The notes under the pieces: model-generated
The model's database searches: none
What the model was told of the DNA's origin: nothing
What the model saw: the letters and a program-made list of their open reading frames with translations, nothing else
Assembly: GCA_964023205.1 (NCBI GenBank)
Contig: OZ026835.1
Location: 37,731,083 to 37,795,082 of the forward strand
DNA length: 64,000 nt
DNA from: Lutraria lutraria
Taxonomy: Eukaryota > Mollusca > Bivalvia > Venerida > Mactridae
Direction: 5' to 3'
Program-made: the position numbers and the translations under genes
Shown: positions 12,112 through 24,228 of the stretch, one piece after another
How the letters are laid out: each line of letters opens with the position of its first letter
Numbering within the stretch: position 1 is the first letter of the stretch

Positions 12112-15000
12112 CATTATTTTCCTCCTATTACAGCAGTATGATTTAATTTGGACCTAATTATGTACATTGTACATGAAATAGGAAACTATTTGGCTAATTG
12201 CATTAGTTAAAGGAAATGAATTGTGCTTATTGAATGTTTTTAAATACTGTGTTTAGGAAGCTGATGTTAAGGTGGTGTTGAGAAAGTGCCTATGTAGTTA
12301 TGTACCAACAGTGACAAGGGATAGTGGAAAAAGAAGCGAAAAATAATATTAATCTACTATAAACAATTACATAAATGACCAAAATGAACTTTTATAGTGT
12401 TTTAAAGTTTTTGGTTAAGACTTTTGGAAGATATATACAGTGAATTTTTAATTTGTTAGCATTAGTAATTTTGTATTTGTTTATGTATGAGTGTGATTAA
12501 TTGTGTAAATAATGAAATTTAGAAGTGCCAAATAGTACAATGTCACTGACCACATTCATATTTTAAACATAGGATTTGCAGAGTAATGAAAATCTAAGTT
12601 ATATATTGATTTCTTATTGTATTTTTCATTCTTCATGTATGGGTATGTGTGGGTTTCATTTTAGCTTAATTGTCATAACATAAAATACATTAGTGGAAAC
12701 ATGGCTAGAATTTGAATATAGTTTTTATCATAAGGGGTCTGGGACTCTATTTCAGTTCATACCCTATGAACTTTCAAGAGCTACATTAAAACTCATGTAT
12801 ATCATTTTTCTACTGTTATATTTTGCCCCATAATTAAACAATTAAGCACTTGTTTTTTTTTTAAGAAAGAGAGCAATATTAATCTATCCTTAGTATTAAA
12901 CCTTAAATTTTACTTTGAAATTATTTCTATTTCATGGAAGGAGTGTCTGGATTTGGAATACTAATCTGGAGCCCAGTCCCATAATTAGGATCATAAGATG
13001 TACATGATCACCATGATGTTGATTAAATAAATATAGAAAATACTCTATTTATTTTGTTATCTTAATGAAAGATGACCTGTTAGAAATTAACAAATATATG
13101 AAATAACTTGTAGTAGCTTTGTCACCAAACTCTCTCACTCTGGCTAGTTTGATTGTTTCCTCACATGACAGCAGACTATGATCCATGTATGAACAAGTAT
13201 GAGTTTATACAATATTTATCTTACTAGCTTCTGTTCGCAGTAGGTCTATACCAGTATTTTAGGGGTCATTAAAGCGATTCCTGGAATATCGGCAGAACAT
13301 CGGATAAATGTCGGGGAAATCCTGTCGGGCCGACATCGAGCCGCGTTGCAAATTCAAGGCGGGCCGATGTCGAAACGATCAAGATGCCGATGTAGGGCCA
13401 ACATTGATGAAAATATCGGCTTGATGTCGGGCCGATGTAGTGATGCTGGCTGGGTAATTATCTTGGGAACTTATTTTAGCTTGTTGCTTTATTGTCATAT
13501 GTTTTCGCGACTGTCTATAACAAAAGAAAATTGCTCATGTTACTAATTTCAAGTTTGTGCAGAATATCTAAATTTAAGGAATTTTATGTTATTCATTTGA
13601 TTTCATTGTTTTACCATAATGGTTTATTTACACCAAAGACCAATGACCAGTATGTACTCAGTCTAATAATTAAAATAAAAATTATTTGTAAATCTTTGTG
13701 TAAAATTACTCTTATTTCCATTTGTCTCTTGTTTTAGCTCCAGACCAGCAGATTTTTACAACAACGGTATAAAAAAGATGAAGCAGAATTGGTTTTTAAA
13801 GTACAGAAGGTGCACTAAGTTGCTAAATAATATATTAAACATGATTGATTGGAGAACATTATGCACTTAGAGGATTCAAGGAATTACAACTTTTATTAAA
13901 TGACAGGTATGTGGGGCTTGTATGGTAAATTTATATCAATTAGACATATTGAACTTTCAACTGCTCATATTAATTTATTCTGTATAAATAATGAATGCAT
14001 AAATAATTATTCTAAAAAGTTATAATTATAAATAATATTTTGAAATATATTGGTGGAAATAAGATCTACCTATAGACTCTATTATATAGGAGTATAAATC
14101 ATGTCATTGTTCTGTTAATGTTGTTAATTTTTTAGTATGACTAGATACCATAGATTGTTATAAGGTACATGTTTGAAATACAATAAATATGTTGTTTTTG
14201 AATTTGATTTTATATTTTACAGGTCAATTATCAGGAAGGATAGCAAAGACACAGCATGGCATACACATGTATTTAGTAGTTAGTTGCCAGAGAGTGTGTC
14301 GGACTATACAATGGTTATGTTGCAAGTTGGCAATATACTAGTAACATTCATTGTAAGTTACAAATGTAATTATTATCACATATATATCATATATATAAAT
14401 ATATATTGTATACCACAATTAGATATTCAAGATTTTAAGCTTGATTACTTTTAGTTGCGGTGTGATATATTGTAATTTGTAAATTGGCTGGGATATTCAC
14501 CAGCCCGATCAGCTTAGTTGGTAGAGCATCGGGTACATTATTTTCCTCTCCCTATTACATTTGATGCCGTTAGTATGAGACTAGCCTCGAAATCCTTTTT
14601 TTTAATAAAAAGGAAGGAGCAATGTGGCGGTGTGATACATAATAGTAATACATTGTATTTATGAATTGGATGGGATATTCACCTGCCCGATTAGCTCAGT
14701 CGGTAGAGTATCTGACTTGCAGGCAGAAGGTGGCGGGTTTGAGTCCTCGCATTGGGTACATTATTTTCCTCCTATTACAGCAGTATGATTTAATTTGAAC
14801 CTAATTATCTACATAAAATAGGAAACTATTTGGCTAATTGCATTAGTTAAAGGAAATGAATTGTGCTTATTGTATGTTTTTAAATACTGTGTTATCAATT
14901 TATTGATTAATTATATTGTAGCTGAAGCTGTACAAAGGACAATTCAAAGTGTTTAGGAAGCTGATGTTAAGGTGGTGTTGAGACACTGCCTATGTAGTGT

Positions 15001-15470
15001 GTCTAAGGACACAACCCGGGCAGATTTAAGATCATCGGGCACACTACCAGTAATAATGGACAAAATAATTATATGAGTAAGGGGTTCGGCAATTTTGTGC
15101 ACACTATCGATCTTTATGAAACGACTGGGAATTCTATCAAGGACTGTGGCTTTATTAGCCCCTAATTTATTTAAATACTTGAAAACAGTTTCCTTGGCAA
15201 CAACTGATAAAGAGAAATCATTTGGTTTTACGATAAAAAATTTCCAAAAAAACTTCTACCAAACATATTTACCCTAGCAGGTAGTTTTTCTACTAATTTT
15301 TGAGCAACTGTAGTAAAAACATTATTAAAGTTTTCCGCTACACTAAGTTTATCAAAACGTAACGTGTTATCAATGTTTAATCCGAAGTTAGAAGCTGAAC
15401 ATCCTTTTTTGGATGGTATATCTAAACCTTTAACAGTTTTCCACAATTTTTTTAGTCTATTCTATTCTCT
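15001..15470 (-). mobile_element. LINE reverse-transcriptase fragment
   Basis: The minus strand reads a non-LTR retrotransposon region upstream of and into the RT domain. It has LSVAENFNNVFTTVAQKL, then frame-broken ANKATVLDRIPSRFIK and IAEPLTHIIILSIITGSVPD, then LKSARVV. These match the usual order 'N.FT.VG.KL / NKA.G.DGIP..FLK / I..PLT.I.N.S...G..P' of L2/CR1/Jockey-type elements. The frame is interrupted by mutations and the fragment ends at about 15001 against the TIR transposon. It is dead. Confidence 0.7.
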
Positions 15471-15556
15471 TCAATACTATTTCTGAAAAAAAAATCAGTT
15501 TTACAATTTTTAATTTAATACTGCACTTGATTTCTAACCTGTTTATAAAGAAAAAA

Positions 15557-16110
15557 ACCATCTTCACTTCTAGATTTTTTTACAAGGAATATCTCTCTTG
15601 CATACCCAACTTTCGCGGACATGCTGATTTGGAAAATCGATAAAAAAGTTACATTAAACAAAGAAGGGGATTTGCACTATAATCGTCATAACTTTTATTC
15701 TATTTAAAATACGAAATTTGTACTCATCACAAAAGTTTAATTAATCTTTTGTCTTTCTAATGGTGTATTTTTTATTATTTTAAATTAATGCTTTCTTCGA
15801 CCCTTTTGCGTTTGAAAAAGACACCTATCGATTCCCTCTATATTCAATGTAAAAAGCGTAAAATTGGTAGATTTTTCAATGAAAATTTGATGTTTTTAGC
15901 ATCATAACTCTTTTGGGGGAAATGTGATCAAATTTGTACTCATTGCATTCGTTTGGAAAATTTAATTTCTTTCACCATGTAAAATATGAAAACAATAAAA
16001 TAATATCTTCTTCGACCCTTTTGATGATTTTTAAAACTACCCCTTAGATTTTTTTAAGTTCAATTCGTCAAACGTTCGGCAAATCTCGGATATTTACGTA
16101 CGTTTACGGA
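15557..16110. repeat. AT-rich repeat with two internal direct copies
   Basis: A block containing ATAACT(T/C)TT, AATTTGTACTCAT and CTTCTTCGACCCTTTTG occurs twice about 235 bp apart, near 15690-15800 and 15905-16025. It sits between the two LINE fragments and probably represents a later insertion of unknown type. Confidence 0.45.
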
Positions 16111-16639
16111 CACGGCGTGCATTTGGCGATGATCATATCTGCTGATTAGGTATCCATGTATATACAGTCACAGCATGATGCATTATACAGGGTAATAAAA
16201 TTTGGACGCGTTGAATCATCAAGTTTTAGGATAATTAAGGTTAAGACTAATACATATAACAACATGGATGAAAATATTAGAATCTGTGAAATATTTTACT
16301 TTACTTCCGTACAAAAAGCAAAATCGATATTTATGACCCAATTTGTTGATATTATAAAAAATAACATATTAAAATAAAAAAATGGTTTTCACTTTTGTAA
16401 AGCCCAAATACTTTTTGAATGTTAAAATTGAAGTAGGTCTTATTTTACCAAGATAGATGTAAAACCGATTTTACATGCAATAAAAACGTCCCAATTTTTT
16501 TATCACAAAGTTCATATATAAATACAGCATAGTATTTTTTAATAATGTTGCAAAAAATAAGAAAAAGCATCTGTAAACTATTTTATGGCATATGCCTAAT
16601 GGAAAGCATTATGTAAATATTGTTACAAATCAAGTAATA

Positions 16640-16829
16640 TATATTTACAGTGTATCAATTCAATTACAAAATGTACATCACTGTCCATCCATGGTTCTGT
16701 TCTAGTTATAATGCGAACTTGCTTCATGGGAGCAATTTCATTGACAACATTCATGAAAGATTGTTTAAATATAGACCATGCTTCCATAACATTATTACAT
16801 AATAGCACAGGCGTCCAGTCAATAGTCAA
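16640..16829 (-). mobile_element. LINE fragment, endonuclease-RT linker
   Basis: The minus-strand frame contains EAWSIFKQSFMNVVNEIAP followed by MKQVRI and EPWMDSDV. This is the typical 'AW..F...F..I...HAPLK..RVR...PWM...' linker of L2/CR1/Jockey-like elements. In element order it precedes the fragment at 15001-15470. About 1.2 kb of sequence separates them, far more than expected for one element, so something was inserted between them. Confidence 0.65.
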
Positions 16830-17194
16830 TGCATCCTGTGATCTCTGTGGTTATATTATAATCGATCATCAGTGAACTCCTAGATAAACTTATTCTTCCG
16901 TACGTAGTGGACTGAAAAAACACTTGCAGTTGCACATACGTTCAGACAGAGACGTACAATACAAGAGCTGTATTATAATTTACACGTCTCTGGTTCAGAT
17001 TACATAACTGTTGTTAGGTATCCTCCTAGTAGTTTTATTTTTTGTTAAAACAGGAAATATCTTACATATATATACATGTGTACTTTGTATTTGTCACTGT
17101 TAGAAACCACAAAACGTTATCAAACATTCGTGCAGTAGAATTTAACATTCCCTGTTTACCTATAAAGCGCAACAATAAATAAGCCACGCCCCCT

Positions 17195-17292
17195 TCATGC
17201 ATTATTCAGCCCCCTCATGCATTATTCAGTGTGACTTCAATCCGGCGTGTAACTTCATTACGGGAGAATTAATGCCGACCGAAAAGTGAACC
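17195..17292 (-). repeat. inverted module, right copy
   Basis: It is the reverse complement of 8820-8905, reading CGGTCGGCATTAATTCTCCC on the minus strand. It adds a local duplication of ATGCATTATTCAG. Together with the left copy it brackets the minisatellite, TIR transposons and LINE fragments. Confidence 0.7.
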
Positions 17293-18211
17293 AGTTAAAC
17301 CGAAAAGCAACACTGCGAAACAACGACCCCGAGATTTGTACGAGATCGAAAATGATCTGTATCACTTGGGCGCTTTATCCTATAATTAAGCATCTACAGA
17401 CGCGGATCGGTAAAAGCCGGCAGGCGATATTATTATTGATCACAGTTGCATGGGCCTTTAATTCGTTGTTAAGTTCTGTTATTTGAAATAAAGTCTTACT
17501 ATATTTATGTTTTAATAAAGATCCAATGTAAATGATGTTTGTTTGTTTATTTATTCATTGTTAACACGATCGGAATGACCTTAACTCGATTCTTTTTTCA
17601 CAGAATTTCGATACAATTATTTTTGCATAAACTACGTGAGTTTGTGCGATGATTTCAAATAAAGTAGGTCTTGTATTGTTTAATGACATAAATACGTCTT
17701 GATGAGTATGGATTGGTATTTCGCAACGCAATTTCACTTAGCGTTCATAATAATTACACATTCTCATAATGAAAGGACGAATATGCACATTTCTTAACAA
17801 TGCCCAAGATAATGAAGATGCTAATTTGTGCCGCTGAGTGATGTATGACCCTGTATGTGACAAATATCTTCAAAAGATGATTAGCCTCTTTGATAATTTT
17901 AATTAAATAATTGATAAATTTTCCACCTTTTTTAACAATGCCGTTAGGAATTGAAGGTATGAAGGTGTTAATTTGAAGGTCAAAGTTTGTACCAGGTGTC
18001 TTTAATTACGATTAGTGTTCTTTGATGATCTTTAAGTAAAATATTATAACCAACCCGTTAATGAGCTCATTTTTTCTTTTGTTATTAACCATTGGATGTA
18101 TTTGCAAGCTCATTTTCAAACTCCGTCGTTCACATGTTCAGTTAGTTCGGTTATTTCATCACTATAATTAACGTTCTCGGAATTTTACACACCACTTTAC
18201 TGTCGTTGAAA

Positions 18212-18391
18212 ATGGCGTATAGTAATAATGATTTTTTGTCTTGGGATGATGATATAGATTTAGATAATTTGCTTGGTGATTATACCGCAGATGAAACTGT
18301 TCAGGACAATGATAGTTCAAAGCAATGTGTAACATACGTATGTCCGGAATGTCATAAGGAGTATAAGAGCATATCTGGATTTCAAAAATAA
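18212..18391 (+). pseudogene. C2H2 zinc-finger first exon cut at the IR1 boundary
   Basis: From the ATG at 18212 the frame reads an acidic stretch (DDDIDLDNLLGDYTADE) and then YVCPECHKEYKSISGFQK. This has the CxxC, the Phe/Tyr and the hydrophobic position of a C2H2 finger, and a His would be due next. Instead the frame hits TAA at exactly the point where homology to the other IR1 arm begins (AACACTTGG at 18389). No good GT donor is visible before that point. I read this as a real first exon truncated by the rearrangement. Confidence 0.4.
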
Positions 18392-18826
18392 ACACTTGGC
18401 TTAAAAATTTAAGCAAACCAAAGTTATATTACTAATACATATATTTAATTCAATGTCAAATCATACAGTTACCTAAACTAAGAAATATGCGTTTTACAAA
18501 AAAGCCATAATTGAGACAAAATGCAAGGCAAACAAAAGAACATTGAACTGAATTTTATGATGGCTTCAATCAAAAACTTGATTAATAATTCAAGCAAAAC
18601 AATAGTTATGTACCCTACTTTCCCTACTGAGTCATCTTAATATGGTAAACGAGTAATCCATGTTTCAAAACAATAGTCTTTAATCGATACTTTAAGAAAA
18701 CAATAGCACCACAAGCAGTACCAACTCTAGTTTGTTAAGGGAAATAAATGCTGCCATTCCTTTCGTTCATTTAAAGATTTTCTTTAGGTCTAAATCAATT
18801 TGGAAGTAAATTTTCAGAAAAAGATA

Positions 18827-20050
18827 AACAAGAGGGCCAGGATGGCCCTATATCGCTCACATGTCAATCACTGCTAACTCACTAAAACATTGTTTTGAAC
18901 CGGTGACCTAGTTTTTGACCCTAGATGACCCATGTAAGAACTTGTCTTACATATGAATAAGACAAACATTCTGACAAAATTTGGTGAAGATCCAATCAAA
19001 ACCATGAAAACTACAGCATAGACAAGGTTTTCCTAAGATTTGACCTCGTGACCTCGTTTTTGACCCCAGATGCCCTTTGTTCGAATTTGTCTTACATATC
19101 ATTAAGACAAACATTCTGATAAGGTTTGGTGAAGATACAATCAAAATTTGACATCTACAGTTTTAATAAGGTTTTCCTAAGATTTGACCTTGTGACCTAG
19201 TTTTTTTACCCTAGGTGACCCATATTTGAACTTGTCCTTAATATCAAAGACAAACAATCTGACAAGGTTTGGCCAAGATCCAATTTGACCTGATGACCAA
19301 GTTTTTGACCCCGGCTGACCCATGTTCCACCTTGACCCACAAATCATTGAGGCAAACATTCTGACAAGTTTTGGTGAAGACCCAATCAAAACTGGGTTAA
19401 CAAAGTTTGCCTAAGATTTGACCTGGTGACCTAGTTATTGACCCGAGATGACCCATATTTGTACTTGACCGTATATCATTAAAACAAACAATTTGACAAA
19501 GTTTGGTGAAGATCCATTAATAACTGTGAAATCTATAGTGTTAACATGATTTTTCATAAGATTTGACCTAGCGACATAGTTTTTGATCCAAGATGACCCA
19601 TGTTCAAACTAGTTGAAGATATTATGAAGACACACATTCTGACAAGGTTTCATGATGATCCAATCAAAACAGTGACTTCTAGAGTGATCACAAGGTTTTC
19701 CAGCAATTTGCCCTAGTGACCTAGTTTTACTACAGAAATGACCCATTATCAAACTTGACCTACATATTATTGAATTGAACATTCTGACGAAGTTTCATGA
19801 AGATCCAATCAAAACAGTGATTTCTAAAGTGTTCACAAGGTTTTCCCTTATTTGGCCCTGGTGACCTAGTTTTTAACCCCAAATGGCCCAATATCGATCT
19901 CGTCTGAGATTGTGTCCATATTAACGTTCTGACCCATTTTTGCTAAAAATGTGACCCCTAGTGTGTTCACAACATAAAGTTTGACGATGCATGACGCCGA
20001 ACGGAGATTGATCCATACAGCTCACCCTGTCACTTTGTGACATGTGAGCT
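18827..20050 (+). mobile_element. hairpin-ended bivalve repeat, complete right-arm copy
   Basis: The left end reads AACAAGAGGGCCAGGATGGCCCT, with a GGGCCA/TGGCCC hairpin. The right end is the nested hairpin AGCTCAC-CCTGTCAC-TTT-GTGACAT-GTGAGCT. Between them are about seven to eight degenerate units of roughly 145 bp with GACCTAGTTTTTGACC and CATTCTGACAAGGTTT. No coding frame is present. The structure resembles non-autonomous Helitron/Helentron-type ('pearl') elements of bivalves. Confidence 0.65.
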
Positions 20051-20732
20051 GAAAAATATAATACAATGTAAAAAATTACATTTATTCACTTAGACAATAT
20101 ATTCTATATTATCCCTCGTCCAGAAACGAATGACACCGACCTTGACTTTTTTTCACTTTTTGTCTTTTTTAAGTGACTATTTTAGTATGTAGTAAGTATA
20201 TAACAAATTATACACAAGTGACAGTATTTAATTATTTTAAACAATCCAAACATTTGTGGCCCACTTCGCCTTTTGTAAAGTTGGTGAAACTCAGTTTAGG
20301 ATTGCTTTATGTCATCAATTCCTCCCGAATCTCCAAATCCTCCTGGACTACAGATTCTGTCACACTCTTCTGAAATTATTTTAATATAATTCATTTTAAG
20401 TATTTCAATGATCCAATGACTCTAGGACTAGCACTAATTAATTATTTTTACAACACTTCAACCATCCTGAATCCTGCAGCAAATCTGAATAGAATCAAAT
20501 TATGCTGAACTTGTTAGTGCACTACAAAGAACAAAGAGGTAAAGCAAAAGATAATAAAAGCTTAAAGAAAATTGATATTTTTAAATGAACTAGTAACCAC
20601 AGTCAGTTTGACCTTCAAACAAGAGCTGTTAAATGTTGTAAATTAAGATTTTATTTTTCCAAAAGCAGTAACACTAACCATTTTTCCTGACTTTAGCCCA
20701 TAAAAGAAAAGCAAAAGAATAATAAATATACC

Positions 20733-22499
20733 TTAAATTTCAATCCACCTTTGTTGAATGTCATATGTTTCAAGAAGCTTCCTTTTGGCTGTCTTATGAG
20801 TTAATATGAGTGCATCTGCAAAAAAAAGAATTGATGGTATGTTTGTATTTAAAAAGAAAATTTGAATGTGCAAAGATTTGTGTGGATGTTCCTTATTTGT
20901 ACACTTGTTTCTTCAAGACTTTAAATTCTACTAATGAAACCACAAACAGGATTAAGAACTATCCGAAACAGCTATTTGAATTTTAGCTTGATAATGTTTT
21001 AGATAAAACTACAAATTATGACACTGAAAACATGAATTGGGAATATATTGGCCAAACAAACACTTAAATCAGTAATGCTGATTTAAATAATCAATATATA
21101 TTTTGAATTTTTTTTTTTCAATTACCAAATTACCTACAATTTTTTCTTAACAACAACAAACAAACAAGAAACTTATTTCTTACTTAAACAGTATAAAGGA
21201 CAACTTACTCAAAATTGATTTGCATATAGCCAGATCTTCCAATCTCTTCCTCCCCTTAGAATCCCTCTCTTTCCTTTACTGACCAAACCTTGTGAAGCTC
21301 ATCACTAAACGACAAAGTGGTGTCAACATCTTTGACAGCTAATGTACTATATTATTCATGCTGTAATTTGTAAAAGGGAATGATTGTTAAAACAATGGTA
21401 AAAAAGTAGGTCTAACATGTTCTAAAGCAATCATATTCCACATGAGTTGGTTTCATTATTATGCGAGAGAGAAGACGGTGCCTATTTTGTCATATTCATT
21501 GAAATGAATTACTTTTTATTCAGGACTGCTTTTAAACAATTAGTTTCAGTCATTAAATCATTAATTCATGAGTTATCACTGAATGTGTTAACATCCGTAT
21601 CATAAGCCGCCTTTTATTTTCTTGAGTAATTGAATGTTTACTTTGAAGGCCAGACAAGGTATCTACAAATATTTGTTCCACCTCTCCTGTCCTACTTGGC
21701 ATGAGGATCGTACCATTTAAGGTATTTGCAACCTCTCCATGTAAACAGGTCTGAGAATTGACAAATACAAATAATGAGATTTCTTTTACACTTGAAAATA
21801 ATTATGCAGGGAGGGGCAGTGGTGTAGGGGTAGAGTGTCGGACTGCTACCCCGGAGGTTATGAGTTCGAATCCCGTCAGTGGTAAACTTCTTTCGGAGTA
21901 AGTACTGGTCAGAACCCAGGAAGAAGCCATCAAGAACTTCTTGGCAAGAGAATCATACCAGATGAGGTATTTGCCACCTCTCCTTGTAAACAGATCTGAA
22001 GATTGACAAAAAAGCATGATTCAATAGCTTTCGGACTTGTTAGTTAAATCAGTTGACATGCACGTCTAGGTATCTATTATCTATATGCATTTGTACCACC
22101 TCTCCTGTCCTACTTGGTATGAGGATCGTACCATTTAAGGTATAAGCCACCTCTCAATGGAAATAGGTCGGATGATTGATAATAATAAATATATTTTTAT
22201 AATTAATAAAAATCAGGAAACAGCTTTCAGACTTGAATTACATGTTACTTACTATATATGTAAGTTATTAAAAATGATGTAATAAGTGTATCTTCATTAT
22301 ATTAGTCAATCTGAAGCACCATCACTTACTGTTTACTTGGTATATGTTTCTATTTGATGTTGGTGACTCTGAAGATGTGCTTGACTGACCAGGACACGAA
22401 GAGCGACACAGCAGCATGTTGCTTTTTTCTGCCTTTTTACTTCTTTTTCCAAAGTGGATAGTTTCCTTCATTGTTTCCGATATGTCCTTTTTTCTTGCC
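20733..22499 (-). pseudogene. decayed spliced gene of unknown function, right copy
   Basis: This is the mirror copy of the left-arm pseudogene, with blocks at 22499-22330, 21338-21209 and 20815-20733. Block 2 keeps the frame through KDVDTTLSFSDELHKVW but then has a TAA where the left copy has TCA. Block 1 carries a one-base insertion (AAAAAGAAGTAA) that breaks the Lys-rich segment. The shared terminal TAA after RWIEI suggests a true C-terminus. Each copy has different lesions, so the duplicated gene decayed independently in the two arms. Confidence 0.45.
21806..21995 (+). repeat. tRNA-derived SINE, right-arm copy
   Basis: This is the plus-strand partner of the SINE at 3400-3577. The tRNA-like head has GGTGTAGGGGTAGAGTGTCG and GAGTTCGAATCCCGTCAG. 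Confidence 0.7.
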
Positions 22500-23011
22500 T
22501 ATAATGAAAAATATCCTTGTTTTATCAGCATAGATCCATAACAAAAGGAATATGTTGACTATTCTCAGGGCTTTTTTTCATTCTATAGCAGGGGCCCTTA
22601 AATTCTTTAAAATCAAAGTGTTCTCTTCCCCTTATGCAAAAAGTATGCGTTATTTTCCCCAAATTTAAGGAAAAAGACCCTTCCCCTACCTGTGAAAAAA
22701 ACTGATTCGATTAGAAAATCTGTCATAGAAATGGCAACTTATAACTTAAAAGTCTTTGTGGCAAGGCTTTTTTTACCTGCTAGTCCTATAGTCGGCGCTG
22801 TTACAAAGCGCCATTCTCTCACTAACATTTATTTTCATATAAAATACGGTTTTCTTCCAGAGCTGACCTTACCCAAGGATTTTTGTTTCCGTATTGAATC
22901 CCCCCTTGCCCTTGGCAAATTTATTACAATTAATGCATTTTTTATTAGTCTAATGGGATCGACTTATTGAAAAATAGTGAAAGCATACCACATATGTTGT
23001 ACTGTAATAAT

Positions 23012-23033
23012 ACAGAGAGAGAGAGAGAGAGAG
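23012..23033. repeat. (GA)n microsatellite
   Basis: About eleven GA dinucleotides in a row lie in the right arm; the left arm lacks the expansion. Confidence 0.9.
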
Positions 23034-24228
23034 ATATTGTTAGTTACAACAACATTTGTTTGTTTCTATCTTATTTAAACTGTTAAACACTCACTTATCA
23101 TGATTTTATGAAAAAATATGAATATTGTTTATTCGTCAGACAATGACAGACATTATTTAAAACGCATCTTGATTTAATACATTTTTAATTAGATGTTTCA
23201 TAATTCTATAATACATATGTGGTATGCTTTGTCTATCAAAACTAATGAACTGGTACGCTTAGCCCTGTTACGTTCCGGTAGTGGTACGCTTCGTCCGACA
23301 TTCTTTAAAACCAAGATTTTGTTGCCAAAACAATGAAAAATACTTACCTTGTGCGTAATGGCCACGATTTTAATGTAAAACGCCAGACACTGGCAGATAT
23401 GATTCCATTTATCACTCGAAATCCACCAAAAGCTAAAAACTAATGTTGTTTCCAACGTTGGACAAATTCGGCGATTCAAGAATCAGGATCGGTATATTCG
23501 AATTAACGTTTCTTTTAAAGTAAAAAGAAAATACATTGTACATAAACATACTAAAATATTAAATTCTAATGATGGTATAGTACGTTAAACAACTTAATTT
23601 GAAATCAACGAAATAATTACGGAAAATATAATTCGAATTTATCGCAATGAAAATAGCTTTACATACTACAACAACAAATTTTTAGAAATTATCATCCACT
23701 TTTCAGTGATTTATACATAAATACATGAAGATATTATTGTTTGTAACCACGGTAAGTTCTCTTTAATAATTATATTTATTGATCGGGTGATATAATCTGT
23801 TTGTTGAATGATTTCTGAATGGTCAGATTAAATTTAGATGACCAGTGCAGTGGGTGGGTAAACCGTAAAATAATATTATTCATTGACAGTTACAGTGAGG
23901 AGTCTGTGAAATTAAGGTTTGAAATGTGGTTGCCCCAAACAGAAATTTTAGCTGCTTTTGCTTTGATTTATTAATGAAACCAAAATTGTGGTTGTCCGAA
24001 TAAAAAATTGGTTGTCCTGGACAGGTTAAGATAAGTTCAAAGACTGGTTTCAGTATCTTATAGATGTTTACTTCATTGTCATGCTGAAATTTAAATATTG
24101 TATATCTTGTTTCAGTTTTTAACCTGGCGTAGAAGTTGGCACCAGAGGTCAACAACAAGGAAATTCTTGAAGAAGCAGAATAAAACATTCTTTCACCAAA
24201 TTGTGACCAAAGAAGAGCTTCGAAATTT

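Larger units (their letters stand above)
10691..13454 (+). mobile_element. nested CCCAGCC-TIR transposon with TA target duplication
   Basis: It starts CCCAGCCAGCATCACTATGT and ends with the inverted CATCACTACATCGGCCC-type terminus, GATGCTGGCTGGG. It is flanked by TA on both sides (10689-10690 and 13455-13456). The complete relative at 59096-62479 shows the unoccupied site, with a single TA at 61848-61849, which proves insertion. Compared with that relative it lacks about 0.6 kb internally, the join lying near GACTCAGTCTAATAA (about 10895). It carries two tRNA-like segments. CCCAGCC ends with a 2-bp duplication resemble ISL2EU-type elements; this is tentative. Confidence 0.85.
10096..15000 (+). 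mobile_element. truncated CCCAGCC-TIR transposon, interrupted by a nested copy
   Basis: The flanks 10096-10690 and 13455-15000 together match the reverse complement of the complete element at 59096-62479. They cover the GACGGCGGCTAAAGAGCGG region, a tRNA-like pair and the GATGTTAAGGTGGTGTTGAG region. The left terminus is lost against the minisatellite and the right part is lost against LINE sequence near 15000. The block 13455 onward continues exactly where 10690 stops in the complete copy. No transposase frame was found, so the family looks non-autonomous. Confidence 0.75.
18389..24228 (-). repeat. IR1 right arm
   Basis: This is the reverse-complement partner of 1001-6640, with the same exons, SINE and hairpin repeat in mirror order. 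Its hairpin repeat copy is more complete than the left one. A (GA)n tract at 23012-23033 is absent from the left arm. Confidence 0.9.

Noticed and set aside
21830..21900. Functional tRNA-Ser(GCT) gene
   Set aside because: There is no long variable arm and no acceptor pairing, and it continues into a SINE body.
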